In this document: piece by piece, positions 11,234 to 21,800 of the stretch
Position numbering within the stretch: the first letter of the stretch is position 1
Layout: the number at the start of each line of letters is the position of its first letter
Origin: Apodemus sylvaticus
Taxonomy: Eukaryota; Chordata; Mammalia; Rodentia; Muridae
Assembly (NCBI RefSeq): GCF_947179515.1
Contig: NC_067485.1
Location: forward strand, 4,106,154-4,170,153
DNA length: 64,000 bases
Reading direction: 5' to 3'
Made by a program: the position numbers and the translations under genes
The notes under the pieces: model-generated
The model's input: the letters and a program-made list of their open reading frames with translations, nothing else
Told to the model about the DNA's origin: nothing
The model's database searches: none

Positions 11234-11700
11234 GCTAACCTAGTGTGCGCCAGTCCGGTTGGGGAAATCGGCTGCCCAGCGGAGTGAGCGGAACACAGGG
11301 GAGGTCACAGCAACATACACCTTCGGAGCTCCCTGGGGGTGCACACGGGTTCCATCTGGCCCACAGACACAATCTGGGGCAAGGCCTCAGGCAGAAGCCC
11401 TCAGGTCAACTCTCTCCGCTTCAGATCAGCCTGGGTGGCCGCCACATCTCCAGGCCCCTCAAGAGGCTAGTGGGGGCTTCCGGGCAGCCAGCTGGGAGAA
11501 GTCGGTGTGCTCCAATAAATCCTGCGGGCCCCAGCGGGAGCCATCAGGTGCCTGCTTCGGGATCTGAACAGCCTGGACAACAGCACCCTGTCTACAGGCA
11601 GTGCAGAGTGTAAGCTGTGCACCAGAGGCCAACGGGGAAGGGGCAGCTTGCACTGGTGAGTCCAGCACTGACTAGACCAAGTAACACCAGTGAGAGCTAG
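11234..11700 (+). mobile_element. L1 5' UTR, 3' portion
   Basis: From GCTAACC at 11234 the sequence aligns to 53859-54332 of the full-length L1, both leading straight into the ORF1 start (GCTAGATGGCAAAAG here, ACTAGATGGCAAAAG there). The first ~720 bases of the 5' UTR are absent. The break falls directly after an AG dinucleotide in both the inserted copy (CTCAAG) and the full-length L1 (GGCCAG). The short proline/glycine-rich reading frames across this GC-rich stretch are shadows. Confidence 0.85.
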
Positions 11701-12960
11701 ATGGCAAAAGGCAAACGCAGGAACGTCACTAACAGAAATCAAGGCAATATGGCAACATCTGAACCAAATTCTCCTCTACCAGCAAGTCCTGGATACCCCA
11801 TCACACCAGTAAAACAAGATTTGGATTTAAAATCACTGGTCATGATGCTGGTACAGGAACACATGAAGGACATTCAGGAGAAGATGGATCAAAAGTTAGA
11901 AGCCCTTGCAAGGGAAACACAAAAATCATTGAAAGAAATCCAGGAGAATACAAAAGCCAACAAGGAGGAAATGCAAAAAACACTTAAAGAAATACAGGAG
12001 AACTTTGGTCAACAGGCTGAGGGCATGAAAGACGAAACACAAAAATCTCTTAAAGAAATACAGGAGAACTTTGGTCAACAGGCTGAGGTCATGAAAGAAA
12101 AAACACAAAAATCTCTTAAAGAATTACAGGAAAGCACAAACAAGCAAGTGAAGGAGCTAAGCAAAACCATCCAGGATCTAAAATCAGAAGTAGAAACAAC
12201 TAAGAAAACTCAAAAGGAGACAACTTTGGAGATAGAAAGCCTTGGGAAGAAATCAGGGGACAGAGATGCAAATATCAACAACAGAATACAAGAAATAGAA
12301 GAAAGAATCTCAGATGCTGAAGATTCCATAGAAACCATGGACTCAACAGTTAAAGAAAATGCAAAATGCAAAAAGCTTGTAACCCAAAATATCCAGGAAA
12401 TCCAGGACACAATGAGAAGACCAAACCTAAGGATTATAGGCATAGATGAGAGTGAAGATTTACAACTTAAAGGGCCAGCAAATATCTTCAATAAAATTAT
12501 GGAAGAAAACTTCCCTAACCTAAAGAGAGAGATGCCCATGAATATACAAGAACCCTACAGAACTCCAAACAGATTGGACCAGAACAGAACTACTTCCCGT
12601 CACATAATAATCAAAACACCAAATGTTCTAAACAAAGAAAGAATATTAAAGGCAGTAAGAGAAAAAGGCCAAGTAACATATAAAGGAAGACCTATCAGAA
12701 TCACATCAGACTTTTCACCTGAGACTATGAAGGCTAGAAGGTCCTGGGCAGATCTCATGCAGACTCTAAGAGAACACAAATCCCAACCAAAACTACTATA
12801 TCCAGCAAAACTCTCAATCACCATAGATGGAGAAACTAAGATATTTCACGACAAAACCAAGTTCACCCAATATCTATCCACAAACCCAGCCCTAAAAAGG
12901 ATAATAGGAGGACAACACCAATACAAGGAGGGAAACTTCACCCTGAAAAAAGCAAGATAG
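11701..12960 (+). CDS. L1 ORF1 protein, intact (419 aa)
   Basis: ORF1p is the trimeric RNA-binding chaperone that coats L1 RNA in cytoplasmic ribonucleoprotein particles and is needed for retrotransposition. The frame is open from MAKGKRRN to a TAG at 12958-12960. A basic N-terminus is followed by a coiled coil at about residues 45-235. The RRM-like domain starts near residue 239 (RRPNLRIIGI) and the C-terminal domain covers about 326-400 (KGRPIRITSDFSPETMKARR). The coiled coil contains two consecutive 22-residue units (LKEIQENFGQQAE...), encoded by 66-bp repeats at 11983-12048 and 12049-12114, matching the length-polymorphic region known in murine ORF1. The start matches the family start. 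ORF2 downstream has an early stop and is cut off at 13395, so the element cannot support its own movement. Orientation is opposite to the insertion's 3' end, as an inverted segment. Confidence 0.93.
   Translation: MAKGKRRNVTNRNQGNMATSEPNSPLPASPGYPITPVKQDLDLKSLVMMLVQEHMKDIQEKMDQKLEALARETQKSLKEIQENTKANKEEMQKTLKEIQENFGQQAEGMKDETQKSLKEIQENFGQQAEVMKEKTQKSLKELQESTNKQVKELSKTIQDLKSEVETTKKTQKETTLEIESLGKKSGDRDANINNRIQEIEERISDAEDSIETMDSTVKENAKCKKLVTQNIQEIQDTMRRPNLRIIGIDESEDLQLKGPANIFNKIMEENFPNLKREMPMNIQEPYRTPNRLDQNRTTSRHIIIKTPNVLNKERILKAVREKGQVTYKGRPIRITSDFSPETMKARRSWADLMQTLREHKSQPKLLYPAKLSITIDGETKIFHDKTKFTQYLSTNPALKRIIGGQHQYKEGNFTLKKAR
11983..12114 (+). repeat. 66-bp tandem repeats inside L1 ORF1
   Basis: Two adjacent 66-bp units begin with CTTAAAGAAATACAGGAGAA at 11983 and 12049, and a diverged third starts at 12115. 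They encode 22-residue coiled-coil modules, so changes in copy number preserve the frame. The full-length L1 carries the same repeats near 54629-54760. Confidence 0.9.
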
Positions 12961-13019
12961 TAACCTTTCATCAAACCCAAAAGAAGTTAAGCAATCAAAT
13001 TTAAAAAATAACGTCAAAA

Positions 13020-13395
13020 ATGATATGAAGTAACAATCACTATTCCTTAATATCTCTTAACATCAATGGACTCAATGCCCCAATAAAAAGACACAGACTA
13101 ACTGACTGGATACGTAAACAGGAACCTACATTTTGCTGCTTACAGGAAACACACCTCAGGGTCAAAGACAAACACTACCTTAGAGTAAAAGGCTGGAAGA
13201 CAATTTTACAAGCAAATGGTCTCAGGAAACAAGCTGGAGTAGCCATTTTAATATCAGATAAAATTGACTTTCAACCCAAAGTCATCAAAAGAGACTCTGA
13301 GGGACACTTCTTGCTGGTCAAAGGAAAAATACAACAAGAAGAACTCTCAATCCTGAACATCTATGCTCCAAATGCAAGGGCACCCTCTTTCATAA
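13020..13395 (+). pseudogene. L1 ORF2 N-terminal fragment (endonuclease start), nonsense at codon 3
   Basis: This is the beginning of L1 ORF2, the apurinic/apyrimidinic-type endonuclease that nicks target DNA. The initiator ATG at 13020 is followed by ATA and then TGA (13026-13028), where the full-length copy has GGA. Beyond that stop the frame stays open and shows LNINGLNAP and the catalytic QETHL motif. It ends abruptly after RAPSF at 13395, where satellite resumes through the target-site duplication. About 90% of ORF2, including the reverse transcriptase domain, is missing on this strand. The break is where an inverted segment would have been primed. Confidence 0.9.
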
Positions 13396-13411
13396 GCGAA
13401 TACCACATTTT
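13396..13411 (+). repeat. Target-site duplication, right copy (16 bp)
   Basis: This exact copy of the sequence at 7798-7813 is followed by the normal satellite continuation AAGGAAATACAGGG. Joining the flanks here restores an ordinary monomer like that at about 2758-2800. Confidence 0.9.
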
Positions 13412-15890
13412 AAGGAAATACAGGGTTGCAGAGTCAAGACAACCACGAATGTATTAGAAATACGTAATCTGGACGAGAAGAATTCCAACATCGTGTGAAA
13501 TCATCTTTTTTTTTTCCTAAACAACACGTTTTAACACGTTTTATGTGCTTTGGTTTTGCTTGTGTGTCTAAGTTTGTATTTTCCACAGAGAATGCACTGT
13601 ACAATTTTCTCTAGGAGGAATATGTGCGAAAACCAAATTTTAAGGAAATACAGAGTTGCAGAGTAATGATAATCACGAATGTTTTAGAAATACTTAATGT
13701 GGACGAGAAGAAATCCCTCATTTTGAAAAATTATCTTGTTTTTCCTAAACAACATGTTGTAACTATAAGTGCTTTGGTGTTGCAGGTACATCTCAGCGTG
13801 TATCTTCCACAGAGAATGCACTGTACAATTTTCTGTCTGAAGAATATGTGCGAATACCACATTTATAGAAATCCAGCGTTGCAGATTAAAGACAACCATG
13901 TATGTTTTAGAAATGCGTAATCTGGACAGAAAGAAATCTCTCATTTTTCAAAATTATCTTCTTTTTCCTAAACAACACGTTGTAACTCTATGTGCTTTGG
14001 TGTTGCGTGTATGTCTAAGTATGTATCTTCCACAGAGTATGCACTGTACAGTTTTCTCTCAGAAGACTATGTGCGAATAACACATTTTAAGGAAAAAAGG
14101 GGTTGCAGAGTAAACACAACCACGAATGATTTAGAAATACTTAATGTGGATGAGAAGAAATCCCTCATTTTGCGAAATTATCTTCTTTTTCCTAAACAAC
14201 CCGTGGTAACTCTATGTGCATTGGTATTGCGTGTATATCTAAGCATGTATCTTCCACAGAGAATGCACTGTACAGTTTTTTTTTCTCGAAAGTATATTGC
14301 AAATAACACATTTTAAGGAAATACAAGGTTGCAGAGTAAAGACAAACACGAATGTATTAGAAATACTTCATTGCAATTAGAAGAAATCCTGCAGTGTGCG
14401 AAATTACCGAAATTATCTTGTTTTTCCTAAACAATATGTGGTAACTCTATGTGCTTTGGTGTTGTGTGTATATCTAAGCATGTATCTACACAGAGAATGC
14501 ACTGTAGCACTGTACAGTTTTATCTTGAAAGTATATGGGTGAATATGATATTTTAAAGAAATACAGTGTTGCAGAGTAAAGACAACCGTGAATGAATTAG
14601 AAATACTTAATCTGGACGAGAATAATTCCTTCAACGTGTAAAATTATCTTGTTTTTCCTAAACAACACATTGTAACTCTATGTGCTTTGGTTTTGCTAGT
14701 GTTTATAAGCTTGTATCTTCCACAGGAATACACTGTGTAATTTTCTCTCTGAAGAATATGTGCAAATACCACATTTTAAAGAAATACAGGGTAGCAGAGT
14801 AAAGACAACCACGAATATTTTAGAAATACTTAATCTGGACGAGAAGAAATCCCTCATTTTGTGAAATTACCTTGTTTTTCTTAAACCACACATTGTAACT
14901 CTATGTGTTTTTGTGTTGTGTGTATGTCTAAGCATGTATCTTCCCCAGAGAATACACTGTAGAGTTTTCTCTTGAAAGTATATGTGCGAATATCATATTT
15001 TAAGGAAATACAGTGAAGCAGAGTAAAGACAACCAGGAATTTACTAGAAATACTTAATCTGGACAAGAAGTAATCCCGCATTGTGTGAAATTATCCTGTT
15101 TTTCCTAAACAACACATTGGAACTCTATGTGCTTTGCTGTTACATGTATGTCTAAATGGTTATCTGGTTATTGCTAAACAACACGTTGTAACTCTATGTG
15201 CTTTGTTGTTGCATGTTTGTCTAAGTGTGTATCTTCCACAGAGAAATCACCGTACAATTTTCTCTAGGAAGAATATGTGGGAATACCCCATTTTAAGGAA
15301 ATACAGTGTTTCAGAGTAAAGACAACCACGAATGTATTAGAAATACCTAACTGGATGAAAAGAAATCGTGCATTGTGCGAAATTATCTTGTTTTTCCTAA
15401 GCAACATGTAACTATATGTGCTTTGGTGTTGCGTGTGTGTCTAAGCGTGTATCTTCCACAGAGAATGCACTGTATAGTTTTCTCTCGGAGGAATATGTGT
15501 GAATACAACATTTTAAGGAAATACAGGGTTGCAGAATAAAGACTAACATGGATGTATTAGAAATACTTAATCTTGACAAGAAGAAATCCCTCATTGTGTG
15601 AAATTATCTTGTTTTTCCAAAACAACATGGTGTAACTGTAAGTGCTTTTGTGTTGCGTGTATGTCTAAGCTTATATCTTCCACAGAGAATGCACTGTACT
15701 GTTTTCTCTCGAAAGTATAAGTGTGAATACCACATTTGAAGGAAGTACAGGGTGGCAGAGTAAAGACAACCATGAATGTTATAAAAATACTTAATCTGAA
15801 TGAGAAGAAATCCCTCATTGTGCGAAATTATCTTGTTTTTCCTAAACAACACGTTGAAACTCTAAGTGCTTTGATGTTGCATGTATGTCT

Positions 15891-18800
15891 AAGAGTGTGT
15901 CTTCCACAGAGAATGCACTGTACAGTTTTCTCTTGAAATTATATGTGTGAATAGCACTGTTTAAGGAAATACAGTGTAGCAGAGTAAAGACAACCATGAC
16001 TGTATTAGAAGTACTTAATCTGGACGAGAAGAAATCCTGCGTTGCGCGAAATTATCTTGGTTTTCCTTATCAACACGATGTAACTCTATATGATTTTAGT
16101 GTTGTGTGTATTTCTAAGCGTGTATCTTCCACAGAGAATGCACTGTACAATTTTCTGTCTGAAGAATATGTGCGAATACTGCATGTATAGAAATGCAGTG
16201 TTGCAGAGTAAAGACAACCATGATTGTTTTAGGAATACTTAATCTGCACAAGAAGAAATCCCTCATTTTCGAAATTATCTTGTTTTTCCTAAACAACTCG
16301 TTGTAACTCTATGTGCTTTGGTGTTGCGTGTACGTCTAAGCATTTACCTTCCACAGAGAATGCACTGTACATTTTCTGTCAGAAGAATAGGTGCAAATAC
16401 CACATTTTAAGGAAATACAGTGTTTCAGATTAAAGACATACTCGAATGTATTATAAATAATTAATTGTGACTAGAAGAAATCCCGCAGTGTGCAAAATTA
16501 TCATGTTTTTCCTAAACATCATGTGGTAACCTTTTTTTGCCTTGGTGTTACGTGTATGTCTAAGCGTGTATCTTCCCCAGAGAATGCACTGTACAGTTTT
16601 ATCTCGAAAGTATATGGGCGAATAAGCTATTTTAAGGGAATACAGTGTTGCATAGTAAAGACAACCACGAATGTTTTAGAAATACTTAATCTCGCCGAGA
16701 AGAACTCCCTTATTTTTCAAAATTATCTTGTTTTTCCGAAACAACACGTTGTAACTCTATGTGCTTTGCGGTTGCGTGTATGTCTAAACATGTATCTTCA
16801 ACAGAGTATGCACTGTACAGTTTTCTCTCAGAAGACTATGTGCTAATAACACATTTTAAGGAAAAGAAGGGTTGCAGAGTAAAAACAACCACGAGTGTTT
16901 TAGAAATACTTAATCTAGATGAGAAGAAATCACTCATTTTGTGAATTTGTCTTGTTTTTCCTAAACAACACGTGGTAACTCTATGTGCTTTGGTGTTGCG
17001 TGTATGTCTAAGCATGTATCTTCCACAGAGAATGCACTGTAAATTTTATCTCGAAAGTATATCTGCAAATAACACATTTTAAGGAAATACAAGTTTGCAG
17101 AGTAAAGACAAACACGAATGTATTAAAAATACTTCATTGCAACTAGGAGAAATCCTGCAGTGTGCGAAATTACCGTGTTTTTCCTAAACAACACGTGGAA
17201 ACTCTATGTGCTTTGGTGTTTCATGTATATCTAAGCGTGTATCTACACACAGAATGCACTGTAGCACTGTACAGTATTATTTCGAAAGTATATGGGCGAA
17301 TACGATATTTTACGGAAATACAGTGTTGCAGAGTAAAGACAAACATCAATAAATTAGAAATACTTAATCTGGACGAGAAGAATTCCTTCATTGTGCGAAA
17401 TTATCTTGTTTTTGTAAACAACACGTTCTAACTCTATGTGCTTTGATTTTGCTTGTGTGTCTAAGCTTGTATTTTCCACAGAGAATACACTGCACAATTT
17501 TCTCTCAGAAGAATATGTGTGAATACCACATTTTAAGGAAATACAGAGTTGCAGAATAATGACAACCATGAATGTTTTAAAAATACCTAATGTGGACGAG
17601 AAGAAATCCCTCATTTTGAGAAATTATCTTGTTTTTCCTAAAGAACACGTTGTAACTCTATGTGCTTTGGTGTTGCATGTATTTCTAAGCGTGTATCTTC
17701 GAAAGAGAATGCACTGTACAGTTTTGTCTCGAAATTATATGCGCTAATACCACTGTTTAAGGAAATACAGTGTTGCAGAGTAAAGACAAGCACGAATGTA
17801 TTAGAAATACTTCATTGCAACTAGAAGAAATCCCGCAGTGTGCAAAATTATGGTGTTTTTCCTAAACAAAACGTGGTAACACTATTGCTTTGGTGTTGTG
17901 TGTTTATTTAAGCGTGTATCGACACAGAGAATGCACTGTAGCACTGTATAGTTTTATCTCGAAAGTATATGGGCGAATATGATATTTTAAGGAAATACAG
18001 TGTGGCAGAGTACAGACAACCACAAATATATTAGAAATACTTAATCTGTGCAAATAACACATTTGAAGGAAAAAAAAGGTTGCAGAGTGAAAATCAACCA
18101 CGAATGTTTTATAAATTCTTAATCTGGATGAGAAGAAATCACTCATTTTGCGACATTATCTTGTTTTTCCTAAGCAACACGTGGGAACTCTATGTGCTTT
18201 GGTGTTGCGTGTATGTCTAAACATGTATCTTCCACAGAGAATGCACTGTACAATTTTATCTCGAAAGAATATCTGCAAATAACACATTTTAAGTAAATAC
18301 AAGGTTGCAGAGTAAAGACAAAAGCAAATGTATTATAAATACTTCATTGTTAATAGAAGAAATCCCACAGTGTGCAAAATTATTGTGTTTTTCCTAAACA
18401 ACACATGGTAACACTATGTGCTTTGGTGTTGCGTGTATATCTAAGTGTGTATCTACACAGAGAATGCACTGGTAGCACTGTATAGTTTTATCTCGAAAGT
18501 ATATTGTCAAAACGATATTTTTTGGGAAATACAGTGTGGCAGAGTACAGACAACTACGAATGTATTAGAAATACTTAATCTGGACGAGAAGAATTCCCGC
18601 ATCGTGCGAAATTATCCTGTTTTTCCTAAAAACACAGCGTAAATCTATTTGCTTCGGTTTTGCTTGTGTGTCTAAGCTTGTATTTTACACAGAGAATGCA
18701 CTGTATAATTTTTTTTCTCGGAGGAATATGTGCAAGAACCACATTTTAAGGAAATACAGAGTTGCAGAGTAATGAGAACCACGAATGTTTTAGATATACT

Positions 18801-21800
18801 TAATGTGGATGAAAAGAAATCCCTCATTTTGAGAAATTATCTAGTTTTTCCTAAACAACACGTTGTAACTGTAAGTGCTTTGGTGTTTCAGGTATGTCTA
18901 AGAGTGTGTCTTCCACAGAGAATGCACTGTACAATTTTCTCTTGAAATTATATTTGTGAATAGCACTGTTTAAGGAAATACAGTGTAGCAGAGTAAAGAC
19001 AACCACGACTATATTAGACGTACTTAATCTGGACGAGAAGAAATCCTGCATTGTGCGAAATTATCTTGGTTTTCCTAAACAACATGATGTAACTCTATGT
19101 GATTTTGGTGTTGTGTGTATTTCTAAGCGTGTATCTTCCACAGAGAATGCACTGTACAATTTTCTGTCTGAAGAATATGTGCGAATACTACATTTATAGA
19201 AATACAGTGTTGCAGAGTAAAGACAACTATGAATGTGTTAGGAATACTTAATCTGGACAAGAAGAAATCCCTCATTTTCCAAATTATCTTGTTTTTCCTA
19301 AACAACACGCTGTAACTCTATGTGCTTTGATATTGCGTGTATGTCTAAGCATGTAACTTCCACAGAGAATGCACTGTACATTTTCTGTCAGAAGAATATG
19401 TGCAAATACCACATTTTAAGGAAATACAGTGTTGCAGATTAAAGACAAACATGAATGTATTATAAATACTTAATTGTCACTAGAAGAAATCCCGCATTGT
19501 GCAAAATTATCGTGTTTTTCCTAAACATCATGTGGTAACTTTATTTGCCTTGGTGTTATGTGTATGTCTAAGCGTGTATCTTCCCCATAGAATGCACTGT
19601 ACAGTTTTATCTCGAAAGTATATGGGCGAATAAGCTATTTTAAGGAAATACAGTGTTGCATAGTAAAGACAACCATGAATGTTTTAGAAATACTTGATCT
19701 GGCCGAGAAGAAATCCCTCAGTTTTCAAAATTATCATGTTTTTCCTAAACAACACGTTGTAACTCTATTTGCTTTGGGGTTGGGTGTATGTCTAAGCATG
19801 TATCTTCAACAGAGTATGAACTGTACAGTTTTCTCTCAGAAGACTATGTGCTAATAACACATTTTAAGGAAAAAAAGGTTTGCAGAGTAAAAACAACTAC
19901 GAATGTTTTAGAAGTACTTAATCTGGATGAGAAGAAATCACTCATTTAGCGAAATTATCTTGTTTTTCCTAAACAATACGTGGTAACTCTATGTGCTTTG
20001 GTGTTGCGTGTATGTCTAAGAATTTATCTTCCACAGAGAATGCACTGTACAGTTTTATCTTGAAAGTATATCTGCAAATAACACATTTTAAGGAAATACA
20101 AGGTTGCAGAATAAAGACAAACATGAATGTATTAGAAATAGTTCATTGCAAATAGAAGAACTCTTGAAGTGTGCAAAAATATCGTGTTTTTCCTAAAAAA
20201 CACGTGGTAACTCTATGTGCTTTGGTGTTGCATGTATATCTAAGCATGTATCTACACAGAGAATGCACTGTAGCACTGTATAGTTTTATCTCGAGAGGAT
20301 ATGGGCAAATACGATATTTAAGGACATACAGTGTTGCAGAGTACAGACAACCACGAATGTATTAGAAATACTTAATCTGGACGAAAAGAATTCCTGCATC
20401 GTGAGAAATTATCTTGTTTTTCCTAAACAACACGTTGTAACTCTATGTGCTTTGGTTTTGCTTGTGTGTCTAAGCTTGTATTTTCCACAGAGAATGCACT
20501 GTACAATTTTCTCTCGGAGGAATATGTGCGAAAACCACATTTTAAGGAAATACAGAGTTGCAGAATAATGACAACCACGAATGTTTTAGATATACTTAAT
20601 GTGGACGAAAAGAAATCCTTCATTTTGAGAAATTATCTTGTTTTTCCTAAACAGCACGTTGTAACTCTAAGTGCCTTGGTGTTGCATGTATGTCTAAGCG
20701 TGTATCTTCCACAGAGAATGCACTGTACAGATTTCTCTCGAAATTATATGTGCGAATACCACTGTTAAAGGAAAAACAGTGTTGCACAGTAAAGAGAACC
20801 AAGAATGTATAAGAAGTACTTAATCTGGATGAGAAGAAATCCCGCACTGTGCGAAATTATCTTGTTTTCCCTAAACAACACGTTGTAACTCTATGTGCTT
20901 TAGTGTTGCCTGTATGTCTGAGCGTCTATCTTCCTCAGAGAATGCATTGTCCAGTTTTTTTTTTCTGAACTATATTTGCGAATTCCACTTTTTAAGGAAA
21001 TACAGTATTGCAGAATTAAGACAACAAATGTAATGTATTAGAAATACTTAATGTGGATGAGAAGAAATCCCATATTGTGCGAATTTATCTTCTTTTTCCT
21101 AAACAACACATTGTAACTCTATTTGCTTTGGTGTTACGTGTATGTCTAAGCATGTATCTTCCATAGAGAATGCACTGTACAATTTTATCTCGAAAGAATA
21201 TCTGCAAATAACACATTTTAAGGAAATACAAGGTTGCAGAGTAAAGACAAAAATGAATGTATTATAAATACTTCATTGCAAATAGAAGAAATCCCGCGGT
21301 GTGCAAAAATATTGTGTTTTTCCTAAACAACACATGGTAACACTCTGTGCTTTGGTGTTGCGTGTATATCTAAGCGTGTATCTACACAGAGAATGCACTG
21401 TAGCACTGTATAGTTTTATCTCGAAAGTATATTGGCAAAACGATATTTTAGGGAAATACAGTGTGGCAGAGTACAGACAACTACGAATGTATTAGAAATA
21501 CTTAATATGGACGAGAAGAAATCCCAAATCGTGCGAAATTATTGTGTTTTTCGTAAACAACACAGTGTAAATCTATTTGCTTTGGTTTTGCTTGTGTGTC
21601 TAAGCATGTATTTTACACAGAGAATGCACTGTATAATTTTCTCTCGGAGGAATATGTGCGAAAACCACATTTTAAGGAAATACAGAGTTACAGAGTAATG
21701 AGAACCACGAATGTTTTAGATATACTTAATGTGGATGAAAAGAAATCCCTCATTTTGAGAAATTATCTTGTTTTTCCTAAACAACACGTTGTAACTCTAA

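Larger units (their letters stand above)
7814..13395 (-). mobile_element. Composite L1 insertion with internal inversion and ~2.46 kb of extra DNA
   Basis: One block of 5582 bp lies between perfect 16-bp duplications, so it probably entered in a single L1-mediated event. From the left it holds a T-rich tail and an L1 3' end on the minus strand (to 8768), then older L1 3' sequence, a microsatellite and unique DNA on the plus strand (8769-11233), then a younger L1 5' UTR, ORF1 and ORF2 start on the plus strand (11234-13395). A minus 3' part with an inverted 5' part that abuts the far duplication in mid-ORF2 is the arrangement expected from twin priming. The middle block is not part of a normal L1 and may be 5' transduced sequence. 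An alternative is several independent events, but the single duplication argues against it. Confidence 0.75.
5447..15590 (+). repeat. HOR domain 1, unit b, interrupted by the composite L1 insertion
   Basis: This is the second copy of the ~5.04-kb unit, split at 7797/13396. Unit a holds the uninterrupted version of the target near 2758-2775, so the insertion came after the unit duplicated. Similarity to unit a ends near 15590 (equivalent to about 4920), where the two sequences diverge. Confidence 0.85.

Noticed and set aside
11245..11613. Proline/glycine-rich reading frames in 11245-11742 and 53219-54374
   Set aside because: They lie in GC-rich L1 5' UTR, overlap on both strands, and are not conserved between the two L1 copies.
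11926..12539. Minus-strand reading frames opposite L1 ORF1 and ORF2 (for example 11926-12108, 12210-12539, 56353-56706, 58396-58896)
   Set aside because: They are antisense shadows of the real L1 frames, rich in Phe/Leu/Ser as expected from the complement of A-rich coding sequence.
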